NCBI GenBank assembly: GCA_905147135.1
Contig: LR990056.1
Location: forward strand, 3,730,001 to 3,794,000
DNA length: 64,000 nucleotides
Reading direction: 5' to 3'
DNA from: Blastobasis lacticolella
Lineage: Eukaryota > Arthropoda > Insecta > Lepidoptera > Blastobasidae
The notes under the pieces are model-generated. The model was given only the letters and a program-made list of their open reading frames with translations, was not told the origin of the DNA and did not search any database. Shown here piece by piece: positions 47,891-59,143 of this stretch. The position numbers were made by a program, and so were the translations under genes. How positions within the stretch are numbered: position 1 is the first letter of the stretch; each line of letters begins with the position of its first letter.

Positions 47891-48184
47891 TACCATAAAA
47901 ACAAAGTTAGTCACCTACTAAAGGCCTATTTCACAGAAGTAGGTGTAATACATAGTTACATAATTCCCTTGGCAGTTAAACATCATAGTCGCCTACTAAT
48001 AGACCGCTGAAAGGACGACTTTTCACTAGATTCAGGTTTCATGTAAAACAACAAATCACGCAATGTCGTGAATATGCATGGTGTTGGAACTAGTGGGCTG
48101 AGGTCATAGTGTTATAGAACGAGCGATTATTGTAAGTAGCTTGCTTGTAGGCTTAAATGGGTATTTCAAGAATATTAATTTTTT

Positions 48185-48650
48185 TATGAGTACCAGCCCC
48201 CGGATTGGTTATGCACGACTCGCCAAAAAGAAACCTAGACGCCTGCGTGCTAAAGACCCCCTGGGAGTACCTGTAGCCGGGAAGGCTTTTCAGGTTTCAT
48301 CGGAAGCGACACCCCGTGGGGACGGGGTGCGCACAGCGTCACTCCTTATGGAGCATACGCTGGAGAAATTATAGCGAGACCCCAGAAGGGTATCCCGCTG
48401 CTGTGGGTCGGGATGGGGGCCTACAGGGGCCGCTGAAACGGCAGGGAGGGGCTTCGTCGGGTCGTCCTGAGCCTCCAGGAGGAGGTCAGAGCGCTCGACA
48501 GTTCGTCGGGGGGGGTCCGTAAGGACATGTCTCGGTCTCCACACCATGTGGCGGGAAACCGGGCGGGGAGAGTAGGCTGCTGCCTCTCGCACGAGCGGAT
48601 TGGGATGCTCTTCCGCGGCATGAAAAAAGTCTCGGAGAGCGTTTTAAGAT
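48185..48650 (+). repeat. GC-rich transposon-like block
   Basis: A sharply GC-richer stretch (CCCCGGATTGG, CGCCTGCGTGCTAAAGACCC, GTCGGGATGGGGGCCTACAG, GGAGGAGGTCAGAGCGCTCG). Frames are open for 60-100 codons on both strands but without a family I can name. LQEEVRALDSSSGGVRKD on the + strand has a gag/ORF1-like look. Probably the 5' part of a LINE such as an R1-type element, but this is inference. Confidence 0.35.
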
Positions 48651-49126
48651 AAATCTTTCGTTAACTTATAAAATTTAATTATAAATGTTATTTTAGTCCG
48701 GCTCCTTAGTCAGATCTAATATGGAGGTATGGTCCATCCAGTAGAAAGAATGAAACTTGGCATGCATGGAGCTAGTATATGTATAGTATGTATGTATGTA
48801 CTTCATACATAATGAAATGTGACAGTAGAAACACATCGAGAAATTATTTTTCTCCCTCTCACAGCCCTGCCCCCTTTTGTATCCACATCTTCAGTTTTTT
48901 TTAAGTAACTTTTACAGCTACAATAAAAGTACGTATGAGGCATTTATTCTCCATTAAATTTACAACAACAATATCTAAAAAAGTGTGTAGTTACGACTTA
49001 TAGTATTTAAGTGATGCTTTTTATGCATACTAATTCATTACACATAAAATATTTACAGTTACAATACAAATATATCTATTACTACATATACCTATTCGCT
49101 AATACATATTAAATATATACTAAAAA

Positions 49127-49560
49127 TTAAAAAAAGTCGTCCACACCGCTGCCCCCCGGAATGGTGCCCAGAAAGCTGGCTGCGTTGCCTCGTTGAATAG
49201 CGATGCTAATCCGTTGCCCGAGGAACGAGCCAGCTCTCTGGTCACCAGTGGTGTCATTTAATTTTTTTGAAAGTTCTATATAGTACTTTCTCGCACCAGG
49301 GCCCCACGGTCCCAACGTATCCACACCAAACGGCTGAAATACGAAGTCTTGCGCTAGACTTTCGTATTTCCTCCGCTTGAGGTCTTCCGCAGCTGAGGCC
49401 GCAGCCCCAGCGCAGCTGGCAGTGGAGGCCACATGCGAAGGCGCCAGAGTGTCCACACAGGTAGCGTCCTACACCAGCGCCTTCCCACGCTGCCGCCCAA
49501 TGAGCGTCATGCCGTCGGGCCTCTTGCCATCGTCTGTGATGCTTAGAAGAAACTAATACT
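49127..49560 (-). pseudogene. LINE polymerase C-terminal domain, one stop codon
   Basis: Minus-strand reading gives DDGKRPDGMTLI, a stop where a Trp codon is expected (V-stop-DATC), CVDTLAPSHVAS, CAGAAASAAEDLKRRKYESL, FQPFGVDTLGPWGPGARKYY, TGDQRAGSFLGQRISIAIQR and GNAASFLGT. This matches a conserved C-terminal region found in non-LTR elements of many invertebrates. The frame ends VDDFF then stop, followed by an AT-rich tail. The LINE clade is not assigned. Confidence 0.85.
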
Positions 49561-49598
49561 CTCGCGAGCAAGCACTTTACAACATTATAAACATTATA

Positions 49599-49740
49599 AG
49601 CTGTTATTGTCCAGTCCTGCTGTCGCGCACGAGGGCTCGGACTCCAGCTTGAACGTGGTCCAGGATTTGGCAGATCAGGTAATTACAGTGGAGCGACTGC
49701 CATCTGACCTCCGTGACCCTGTTAACAAGGGAAACTGACC
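49599..49740 (+). repeat. Repeat family B, copy 3 (transposon protein C-terminus)
   Basis: A frame runs HEGSDSSLNVVQDLADQ, VITVERLPSDLRDPVNKGN, stop. It aligns with the family B copy at 7170-7290, including the same reading frame. It begins about 40 bases from the LINE domain at 49127-49560 but on the other strand. Confidence 0.62.
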
Positions 49741-49801
49741 AGATTGGATCCTAGTTACAGTCAGTCGCCTAATTGTGCCTAAAGTACGTTTCAATAGAAA
49801 A

Positions 49802-49855
49802 TAAGAAACAATATTCATTATAGTAACTAGTTACTATAATGAATATTGTTTCTTA
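49802..49855. repeat. 54-bp perfect palindrome with no spacer
   Basis: The left half is TAAGAAACAATATTCATTAT plus AGTAACT (27 nt). The right half is its exact reverse complement, meeting at ACT|AGT. The AT-rich surroundings show no related element. Such a sequence can extrude as a cruciform. Confidence 0.9.
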
Positions 49856-50186
49856 ACAATAATTATTTCTGATTCTATTTAGAGAGGATCGCCGCCCACC
49901 CACTCGCTTCTCTCACCACCATAACCACAACCTAATGTCCATCCATCACGCGATCTCTTCGTATTTAGTCCATTCATATTTCAGCCAGTTCGGCTACACC
50001 GAGCAAATGAATGAACTATTTCTGTTTCAAGGAATATGGCAGCGAAACATTAATTATTTCTGTGCTTTTTGGAACAGTCGTTAATAGTATGTATTTTATT
50101 ATACTTACATTTTGTTAATTAAGTATTAAGTTTCTAGAATCTAATAATTAGGTTATTTTAAATGAAATTTTGTGTAAATAATATGA

Positions 50187-50430
50187 ATTTTTTTTTGTGT
50201 CATACGGTAGGCAAACAGGCAAGCGGGCCACCTGATGGAAAGTGGTCACCACTGCCTATAGACATTAGCAAAACCAAGAGTATCGCTAATGCGCTGCCCA
50301 CCTCTATTACACGTTGCTCTGGCAGCAAAAAGGATGCCTCTCCACTGCCAAAGCCACGGTTCCCCAAATCCCCACCCCATGGAGCACTGAAAACCTTACT
50401 CACCGGCAGAAACACAATAAATACTATTTA
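50187..50430 (-). repeat. Retroelement tail family G, copy 1
   Basis: After a T-run it reads CATACGGTAGGCAAACAGGC, AAGCGGGCCACCTGATGGAA, AGTGGTCACCACTGCCTATA, CCACCTCTATTACACGTTGC, CTCCACTGCCAAAGCCACGG and CACCGGCAGAAACACAATA. The copy at 55232-55470 is nearly the same over its full length. The T-run at the left suggests an element on the minus strand. Confidence 0.78.
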
Positions 50431-50439
50431 AAAAAGTAT

Positions 50440-50880
50440 TGTTTAGCTGCGGTATTCTGTAAGGTGGAGGTACTTCCCCAGTCGGGCAGCTCCTATTCGA
50501 ACGGGATACCCCGCTATGCCCTACCTCTCTTAAAATATTGATAAAGCTTTCTAAAGATTTTTATTCCCCAACATTTAACTCCCTTCCCCTCCACTCTTCT
50601 GATAATTTACTCCTTAATATTTCTCTTCACTCATCTAAGTTCTATTCCAAATCTTTTACTGTCCAGTCGATTAGACTGTGGAATTCATTGCCTGTGGACA
50701 TCCGCCTAGCCAAAACCGCACCATCTTTAAAAGGCTGGTTAAAGCTCATCTTCTACAGTTTGTCCCATTAAGCAAAATTATCTACCCAAAAAGGTTGCCT
50801 GAAAGAAATCGCGTTAGTTATAGATCTAAATATTTCTATAATAGAAATTGTAGTCATGACTGGAAATCCTGAGATCTAAG
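50440..50880 (+). mobile_element. LINE polymerase C-terminal fragment
   Basis: A frame from 50538 gives SFTVQSIRLWNSLPVDIRLA, KTAPSLKGWLKLIFYSLSH and a stop at 50771. VRLWNSLP..I is the standard end of jockey/CR1-type polymerases. The preceding 100 bases (ERDTPLCPTSL in another frame) are probably part of the same ORF after a frameshift. Confidence 0.72.
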
Positions 50881-51732
50881 CGATTAAACCTATTTTCTAT
50901 GTATGGTCCATGATTTCTTTTTGTAATACAGAAATGATAGTTCAAAAATCTATTCAGTTATACTTTTAGTTCAGTTCTTCAGTTATCCTCTGTCTATTTT
51001 TTAGATTGGAATTATGGCCTGCCATGCCAATGTGGACATTTAAAAATCATTCGTTTTGATTAAATGGCTGCCTTAAGCCCGACCTAACAAAATGCTATAT
51101 ACCCCGCTGGACAATATGGGTAGCAATATGTTATTATTATATACTTTATTGTACACGAAACAAGATAAAAACAATTATAAGAAGAGGATGTTTACAAAGA
51201 TGGGCTTATATCTGTTTAGAGGTCTCTTCCAGCCAACCCTATCGGTTGTTAAGAAAAGCAATAAACGGGATAGCAGTAGAAAATGTGCACTATGGGTAAT
51301 ATTTTACTTAACAACGTGAAAAAGTATGGAAAAACATTGACAAAATAATATTTTTGTAACATAGAAACAAAGCATCTCGTCTTAAAATTCAATTATGTAA
51401 ATTTAAACGGTTTTCCATTAACCTTGTTATTGATTCCTTGGCTCTAAACTTACCTGTCATCTGAGTCATCATACAAACACACTGGGGCTGGGGTCTTTCC
51501 CTAACATTGCAACTAAGGTATGTATGACCAGCACAACCTGTGCCTTCGTCCTTTTACATGACGTCAGTATCAGCTAAATATAATATTAAGGACAAACCAC
51601 CCGTTTCCACCCGTGCGCAGTTCGGATCCGATAAACATTCAACTATCCGGTAGGAACCCATTATTTTCCCATGATGATTATTTTGCCTAGTGAAAGGATG
51701 TTCAAAATCGGTTGAATAAAAAATACAAAGCT

Positions 51733-51800
51733 GAATACTAACCGATGCTCTTAAAGGAAAACATCCTTAGTAAACATGCACATTCAACGCCGAGATGATT
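51733..51800 (+). repeat. SINE-like core shared with 61135-61330
   Basis: ACTAACCGATGCTCTTAAAG, GAAAACATCCTTAGTAAACA and TGCACATTCAACGCCGAGAT are shared with the 61.2-kb repeat. 50880-51730 and 51800-52917 are otherwise AT-rich with short relics only, including a TTTA run near 52000. Confidence 0.5.
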
Positions 51801-52917
51801 ATTATTAAACCCAAAAATATTTTCGAAATCTGTTCATAAGTTTTTCTTTTTTGGAGATTTCCCCCTACCCCCAACATTCGCCTGAAACACAAGGTATCCT
51901 AGTTCAGGCAATTTAGTTATTATTAATTACCTTTTAACCATATTATACTAAACGTTAAAATTTGATGTAAATCCATATCCCATAAGATTTAATGAATAAA
52001 AATTTTATTTATTTATTTATTATTTATTCAAATTTACAAACATTCCTACTTTACCTCTTTATAACATTTGTTAAGACAAGAAAGAAGAGACCCTATACGC
52101 GTGGCGTTCCACAAACAAGTAGAGCAAGCTTTTAGCTGCAACTAAAATCTCGAACAACTTGGGTATTCACTGCACTGGTTAAAAATAGCTTTAAGCTTGG
52201 CATTTTGCGTCCACTGAACCAACTGGGAATTAAGTGAGGAGAACCAGTTAAATTTAGATTTATACGTTTCAGTTTTAATTTAATTGAATCAGACTGAAGT
52301 GTTTCTACTACGCATGAAGATACGCAGAGCCTTAGGGACTATCTCAAAGTTAATTGTAGAGAAACGGCGTAAATGAAAGAGAAAAGTGTCGTATTTCAGA
52401 AGTAAATACGCAGTACGCTCGACCTAATACCTAATTCAAAATACTAGATACACTGACGCGAATATCTTAATAAAAACATTACCTACTTTTAGTTTCAAAG
52501 TTAATTTATGACATAAAATCTATGTACTTTGTCATATTTTGTTAGTTAATATTTTAATATGTATACAAAAACTGTTCTTTTTTAAATCAAGAATTGTAAT
52601 CTCACCTGAAACACAGGCCATCCTACTATCGTAGCTCAGGCAAAAAATATTTTTTATTTATACTTTTTACGTGTTTTTGTAGATGTAATTTTGAAGTGTA
52701 TTTCACAATATGTAATAAAAATATTGTTTTATCAAGATCGTCCATCATAATCTCCGCTATCGATCTATATAAAGAGCCGATATATACACATATAAACCGG
52801 TTCTCTATATTTCGATATCAATGGTCATTTTACTGATTTTACCCAGCGTGGAATGGCTCTACACAGCGATACTTCCCAAACTGTGACTATGGCGCCCTGT
52901 ACTGTGTTTTGCAACTA

Positions 52918-53170
52918 GACGATCTGAGTGGTTCAGTTAGTTAACATGGCGGTCGCCACGCAGAGGGCCCAGGTTCTATTCCTAGCCGAACAGAAATTTA
53001 AATGATGAATTTTAAATTCTGTTAAGGGTCTGGGTGTAGTATGTATAATAAGTATGTATTTCAAAAGAAGTATATCAGTAGTTTATCAGTTATCTAACAC
53101 CCATTACGCAAGCTTTGCTTACTTTGGGGGCTAGATGTGCTGTATGAATTTGTCCAAGCATATTTAAATA
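52918..53170 (+). mobile_element. tRNA-derived SINE (family S)
   Basis: GACGATCTGAGTGGTTCAGT, TAGTTAACATGGCGGTC, CCCAGGTTCTATTCC (B-box-like), GTTAAGGGTCTGGGTGTAGT, TTTATCAGTTATCTAACACC, GCTTTGCTTACTTTGGGGGC and CCAAGCATATTTAAATA are present, so the unit is nearly complete. Confidence 0.88.
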
Positions 53171-54030
53171 TTCTAGTTCTGAACCGCTCGCCTCATCTCA
53201 AACGGTTGGCATGAAAAATTGAATATTTTTATGCATGACGTATACATGAACGAACGCTATAGAATATTCGCAGCTGGCATTGCGTGCTTTCGCTACTAGA
53301 TGTCAAGTAGTGTCCGACCGAAGCTTTGGCTCCGGCTTCAGGTGTCGCCCACCTTTGGCCAAAAAATAATCTCCTCATCATTTAATAAATAACGTTATAA
53401 TTCACATAATTTCGAAATGTTATTATTTTTTACATCTAGATCAATTTTTATATTATTAATTGTGGTTTGTGGCCAATTGTTGGCCTGAACAGAATTTCTT
53501 AGTTTTTTTTCCTTCAGCTTCGGCCGAAGGTTGTGACAATAGCCGTTTTATCGGTTTCGACTACGGCCAGAAAGTTACTTTCGTCATACACTGGCGTAAA
53601 GCAAGCCTCAGTGCGGACGTAACATTAGGACGTCACGAAAAATAATTTTAAAAATAGCCGGGAGTAACGATTTGAAAACTTCAGAAGTTATTCTTAAAAA
53701 GGTAAGTTAACATTGTTTGTTTATTGGAGTTTATTTATTTGGAAGGTCATCAGCTTATCCAACAAATCAGTAGGCACTTAATGCTTAAAACTGTTAGCTA
53801 ATAATAGACCTTTACTAATGGATATTGAATAGTTAATAAACTTAGCGTAGGTAGATAGCCAACGCAAATTCCGTACACACGAAACATGACAGAAAACAAA
53901 AAAAATTACAGAAATATTTAGCACTTCAAATAACAAATTAGCAACCCAATGACAGAACAATACACTTACAAAATACTTACTGCTCAAAGAATACGCTACT
54001 TAGCAGTTTTCGCGATGCGTGAACTAACTG

Positions 54031-54170
54031 TTTTTATTTTTTATATCATAAGGCAGAAAAACAGGCAAGCGGGCCACCTAATGGAAAGTTGTCACCGTTG
54101 CTTATGGACAACAACAACACCAGGGGAGTTATCAACGCGTTACCCGCCTAAGAAGCGACCTGTAATATAC
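54031..54170 (-). repeat. Retroelement tail family G, copy 2 (partial)
   Basis: It matches the first 100 or so bases of the copies at 50187 and 55232 (CAGGCAAGCGGGCCACCTAA, TGGAAAGTTGTCACC, TTATCAACGCGTTACCCGCC), then diverges. 53171-54030 contains GC-richer clusters around 53320 and 53520 with no assignment. Confidence 0.55.
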
Positions 54171-55231
54171 CTCCTATGATAATTAATGTTAGAGAGAGCC
54201 ACACCAGGGATCTAGGCCTTTGGGGAACAAGATTTTAATCATCAAGATGGATGCTGGATGCGGCAAGCCGAGGACTGAGTACATTGTCGCTCGATGGGGA
54301 AGCCTATGTCCATTGGCGTATCTAGGGCACCAGACCATTCTGAGGTGGGCACAGCCCACCCGGCCCACCCGGTCCCCCCTCTTCCTACGCCTATGCCTAT
54401 GTCCAGCCGTGGACTAGTTTAGGCTGATAATGAGGAAAATACCAGGCGTCTGTCTTTAAAAGTTGCAGCTTGAAAGTTCTCCGATTGGCGTAATGGCACA
54501 TTTTATAGGGTTGTAAAATTTATCAATTATATTCTTTGTATAGCTTCTACGGTGGAACACTGACATCCAAGATACTGCATAGCTAGAATTTCAGGGTTCA
54601 ACAACTAATTTGTGCAAATATAATTGGCAACCTACTATAAGTAAACCTATTATATCTAAAACTGTTTGTACAAATCCTTCTGGAAAAAAGTAATTTATTT
54701 ATTAATTTTATTGAAAAGGTTGGGAAGCCCTGCTTTATACAACACCTGGCGGATATGGCTATGGTATTTTGGTATCATCACATAAAACTCTATGGTATCG
54801 TTCTAAATTGACAATGCTTGTTAATATTGTTGGGAGGCATGAACGAAAGTACCTACTTATGGTACATATGTATGTCAGACAACTAATGATGTGTCATTAG
54901 CCTTATTGATAATTCGTTTTTTATTATTTAATTAGGCTAGTCACCATTTTATTAGTTTTGTAGTAAAATAGTTCGGGTAATTTTTAATCCCACCAAAAAC
55001 ACTCATGTGAATGAAATAAGGCCCAAGTTCCTGTTCAAAAATCTTGTACCAAGTACTGAGATATAAAATTAGACCAAGTTATGGCCACATCTTTGTTTCT
55101 GTCTAGGTTCAAAATCTGAAACCTCTATAAAATTAGATCAGTTCAGTAGTTTTTTTGTAATATTTGAGTTTGTAGGCTACGTAGAAGCTTTCACGACTAA
55201 TTACGGTGTACACTGGCTAAAGTCAGTTTAT

Positions 55232-55470
55232 GTTTTTATTTTTTTATGTCATACAGTAGGCAAACAGGCAAGCGGGCCACCTGATGGAAAGTGGTCACCA
55301 CTGCCTATAGACATAAGCAATACCAAGAGTATTGCCAATGCGTTGCCCACCTCTATAACACGTTGCTCTGGCAGCAAATAGGCAAATGCCCCTCCACTGC
55401 CAAAGCCACGGTTCCCCAAATCCCTACCCCATGGAGCACTGGAGACTTTACTCACCGGCAGAAACACAAT
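55232..55470 (-). repeat. Retroelement tail family G, copy 3
   Basis: Near-identical to 50187-50430 from the T-run to CACCGGCAGAAACACAATA. The two differ by scattered single bases and a few bases of insertion near 55380. The high similarity suggests recent movement of this family. Confidence 0.8.
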
Positions 55471-55487
55471 ACTAATGTTCAGTTAAT

Positions 55488-55735
55488 TTTTAACCTCCGA
55501 CGAAAGAGAAAGAAATTATAAGTTTGACGTGTGTATCTGGCTGTGGCATCGTAGCTCCCGAACGGATGGACCGATTTCGGTACGATTTTCTCTATTTGAA
55601 AGCCAGTTTAGACATAGTTCTTAGCTTTGTCTCATTAACATCGCTCCAGTATCCACCAGACCAGATCCTTGGTCGGAGGTTATCCGACTTTTTTAGTCGG
55701 TTAAAGGTCAGCCAGACTCAACAATAAAAAAGGTC
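55488..55735 (-). repeat. RTE-like 3' tail, reversed
   Basis: AACCTCCGACGAAAGAGAAA, TTATAAGTTTGACGTGTGTA, TGTGGCATCGTAGCTCCCGA and ACGGATGGACCGATTTCGGT form the well-known insect RTE 3' tail in reverse. Its far end repeats GGTCGGAGGTTATCCGAC and TTTTTTAGTCGGTTAAAGG. Confidence 0.65.
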
Positions 55736-55968
55736 TTCTCGGCTTATCAAAGGTTAGCTGGAAGAAATCCCGTTTTGGGATAAGCTCACCTTTGCATTAT
55801 AAACTGTATTTTTGTTTCCTGTAATGTTATATAAATTGATGCCATAAAGAGATTACATACATACATACTCGTACATACAATATGTATGACGTACATATCC
55901 TCTTAAATCAATGGATGTATGATAGCAAAAAGAAATGACGTGTTCAATTTAGCATAATGTATGTGTGT

Positions 55969-56356
55969 GTCGCAGCCGGATGGTTAAATTAGCCGGCTAA
56001 CTAAACGGCTAGCTTTTTGAGCAATTATTTAGTTGAAAATATGCCAGTTTCATAAGATTTTAAAGTGATGTTGAAAGAACGATATTGCCTCGAGTTTACG
56101 CAGCTCTTCACACATTGTTCCAATGCTAACCTACCCACAATAACTTCAAAGTATAATAATAGTTTGCATTAGGTTTCTATTCGGTTAGTTTAGGTTAGCA
56201 TTATGACAATGAATGGAAGAGCTCCGTAAATTCGAGGCAATATCGTTCATTTGACTTTACTTTCAAAGTTAATGAATTTGGCCAATTTTCAATTAAATAT
56301 CTGCTTAAATAGCTAGCCGTTTGATTAACCGGCTAATTTAACCATTTGGCTGCGAC
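55969..56356. mobile_element. Fold-back MITE, 388 bp
   Basis: The left end GTCGCAGCCGGATGGTTAAA, TTAGCCGGCTAACTAAACGG is mirrored on the right by CCGTTTGATTAACCGGCTAA, TTTAACCATTTGGCTGCGAC. The inner regions also mirror (AACGATATTGCCTCGAGTTT with GAGGCAATATCGTTCATTTG, and CCAATGCTAACCTA with TAGGTTAGCATTATGA), so nearly the whole element folds on itself. Non-coding. Confidence 0.92.
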
Positions 56357-56835
56357 ATATGCGTTATTATGTTTGTTTTTACGTCTAGTTTATCATACTA
56401 CCCGCGTGGAGTTTGGATCATCGAATAGCTTATATCAGGTCCAAAGGTCAAAGTCCGGTAATCTGACAATCTGTCTATTTATCTCTGTCTGTGATTACCG
56501 GTATTCCAATGCCATTGTGTATTTGAAGTTCAAAGTTTGATGCGGTGGTCAAGTTCGCCTTGTAGGTGTTTTTTTATACTCAACAGTGGTAACCGAGCGT
56601 AGCCCAAGTTCAGGGGGCACTTTGTCTGTCGTATAACATGAAATAACGGAACTTGGCTATGAAACTGTTTTAACCCATGTATGCCCAGGGGGTCGTTTTT
56701 GACCCGTAACAACAAATTTTGGATAACTAGATCAGATCCCATCAGGTATAAACATATGCAAAAATAAAAGAAATCGGTATCACAAAGATTTGTGGGCATA
56801 TATTGATAAATAGACTCCGCGCAAAAGTTGTTAGA

Positions 56836-57096
56836 GCTTGTCTAAGCTGAAATGACGCGCCCCACTTCTTAATTAGTTGATTTCGATGTGTGAGTGCAAA
56901 TATTAATAACGATACTTCATCTGTGGAGCGTCGACTGCTCCAATCGAACGACGCGTGCTCGACGTTTGAGTCTCACCGGCAACTGAACGATCGGAACCAA
57001 TTACAACGGCATTTGTAAATGTATTACGTCCATATTTTAAATTTGCTTGTGTGCGTTAATGCGATAGTGGGGCGCGTCATTTTAGCTTAGACGAGC
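56836..57096. mobile_element. MITE with about 30-bp terminal inverted repeats
   Basis: The left end GCTTGTCTAAGCTGAAATGA, CGCGCCCCACT and right end AGTGGGGCGCGTCATTTTAG, CTTAGACGAGC are inverted with two differences. The 200-bp centre contains GTCGACTGCTCCAATCGAAC and is not palindromic. Non-coding. Confidence 0.88.
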
Positions 57097-57369
57097 AATA
57101 TATTCAAGAAAAATGTGTCAATGTGGGCTTCAGTCTATACGGACGGCAAAACTTGCGTGTGCGGTGCTCAAACCATGCCACCACCATACAAGCATCTTTG
57201 CTGCCTTATGTGCCCTGACACCCAATGAAATATCTCTTCGAATCGTGGCCAAGTTTTGCCATCAACTCGTTTAGAAGACGAAAAAAATTATGCGGGTGTG
57301 TTGTCTGTCAGGGCTACTGTACACTAAAATGCATGTCATACGCACGATGTCGTCATTGTCGATTGCTTG

Positions 57370-57629
57370 CATCATCATCACAGCCCGTAACAGTCCACTG
57401 CAGGACTTAGGGCCTCTCCCACGAAAGGGGAGGGTATTGCCATAATCTCCACGCTTGGCAGGCGGGTTGGAGATCGCAGTGTTTAAATATAACAATGGAA
57501 AATGCTGCTACCCATTTTCCAGACTACGGACGCTCTTGATCTTTTGCCTCGAAAGCATTTGTCGCCTTGTACGACACCCATGAGTGTAAAGGGTTGGTGC
57601 TATTCTACTCAGCCGGACACCACACGGCC
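57370..57629 (-). mobile_element. Retroposed repeat family A, full length
   Basis: On the minus strand it starts GGCCGTGTGGTGTCCGGCTG, continues TAGAATAGCACCAACCC and ends GGGCTGTGATGATGATG. It keeps the same 5' end as the copies at 2676 and 45644, so the unit has a fixed start. I could not see a target duplication here. Confidence 0.85.
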
Positions 57630-57904
57630 TATATGCTATAGAAATAAACGAAACTCACCCGCATTGACAAACAACACTTATCGGTAAAAAGGCGTTGCTT
57701 CGAGATCTCACTGTGCTCGTTTGCTAAGTAGCTGCCTTTATAAACCAAAAATTACTTTTCTTTTATAATAACTTAAATTTTCGAAGCATTGTTACTTAAT
57801 GTTAGTGTTGTTGTTTAATAAAATTTACTCGTTACTTAATTTATTTTTTAATTAAAAAAAACGAATATAACAAAAGTTTTAAAATTTTTACAAAAAAAAA
57901 TTGT

Positions 57905-58085
57905 TTTGGTGCTACGCAGAGACAAACGAACAGACAGCCCACCTGATGGTAAGCGGTTACTGTCGCCCATAACATCTACGATTCAAGAATTTATTTCGCG
58001 AGCAACATTAAGTGCAGAACTGCAGGCGCGTTGTCACCGTGAGGACTAAGGTGAAATGCCTCATGCCTGTAATTACGCTGACTAC
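57905..58085 (-). repeat. LINE/SINE 3' tail family E, copy
   Basis: After an A/T-rich run it reads AACGAACAGACAGCCCACCT, GATGGTAAGCGGTTACTGTC, GCCCATAACATCTACGATTC and GTTGTCACCGTGAGGACTAA, matching 32785-33080. The rest to 58812 is unassigned AT-rich DNA. Confidence 0.62.
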
Positions 58086-58812
58086 CTGTATTGGCTGGCT
58101 AAAATTAACTAGTTACTGGTTAGAATACTCGTCACAGCACAATCAGAATTTATTTATGACCTATTTTTCATCACTGGTGATGAAACGACAAATACATTTT
58201 CCCCATTCGTCACTAGTAATGATATAGGAATTATTTTCCCGTTTCATCAATTCTTTTATAGGTTGTGTGTGATATACCTATATCTTGCTGATGTGATGAG
58301 TTATAACTATCTCTTTCAATGCCTTTCCACAAGCGAAGTTTTTAACCTGCATTATACTTGAGAGAAACCTACGCACCCAAACCACTCAAAAGATAAACAT
58401 TTAAAAATAAATCAATTTCAATCTGCGACATAGCGATTATCTATTATTATTTTTATCTGGAGTGTCCGTCTGTACGTAAGCTGGACACTGATTACCGTGG
58501 AGAGGCGTACCTACTCGAATTTATCTGGGAATCCCCTACAGCAAATGTATTGAATTCTTTGAAATGCGTGGATAACAATGTATAATCAATCAGTATCAAT
58601 ATGGCCTCTCTTACAGCAAGGCTATGGTGGTAAGTTAGCGATAGCATAGCGCTTATCTACCTCTGATTATATTGTGTTATGTTCGGAAATTCTTTACGTG
58701 ATCGGATCAGAAGTGAAGATCTGTAGCAGAAACAACTCACAGACATGTGTTTTAGAATCGCAAAACTGAAGTGGGCAGGCCTAGGGAATGCAATTCCGCA
58801 AGATAATTTCAA

Positions 58813-59011
58813 TTAAAATTAAAACCATGAAAACGAGGTCCATAAGGTCTTTATAACGAATTTCCCCGTCCCGCAAATACCTTGTTTGCGGGACTGAACC
58901 ATCTTTATTAGTCCAGCTGGATCCAGGTATTCGCGGGATCCAGCATAGACCTCAGAAATCATTCGTTATAAAGACCTTATGGAACTCGTTTTCATGGTTT
59001 TTGAATTTTAA
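58813..59011. mobile_element. Fold-back element with two internal hairpins (cloverleaf-like)
   Basis: Outer arms of about 48 bp (AAACCATGAAAACGAGGTCC, ATAAGGTCTTTATAACGAAT on the left; the mirror at 58961-59008) enclose two further hairpins. These are GTCCCGCAAA...TTTGCGGGAC at 58868-58894 and CTGGATCC...GGATCCAG at 58917-58943. The single strand would fold into a stem with two side loops. No coding sequence. Confidence 0.85.
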
Positions 59012-59098
59012 CCCAAATTAAACAAGCTTTTTTCAGTTCTTATTTTTTTCTTCGATTAGTTAAAAAAATGTGATGCCGATACAGTGCGTTGAAAATAT

Positions 59099-59143
59099 GT
59101 GATGTCACGCCTGAGGTAAAATTTTACTCAGAAGTGACGTCAC
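59099..59143. repeat. Imperfect palindrome with TGACGTCA
   Basis: GTGATGTCACGCCTGAGGTA and TTTTACTCAGAAGTGACGTCAC mirror each other around AAAATTTT with a few changes. It contains one perfect CRE-like TGACGTCA. C-runs follow, recalling the interior of the MITE at 2093-2495. From 59144 to 60224 nothing is recognised. Confidence 0.6.

Noticed and set aside
48141..48650. Open frames in the GC-rich 48.2-48.6 kb block
   Set aside because: Frames are open on both strands with no domain match. I call it a transposon-like block rather than host genes.
53290..53640. Possible inverted repeat around CCGAAGCTTTGGC and CTTCGGCCGAAGG
   Set aside because: Arms align only weakly and I could not define ends, so no element is called.
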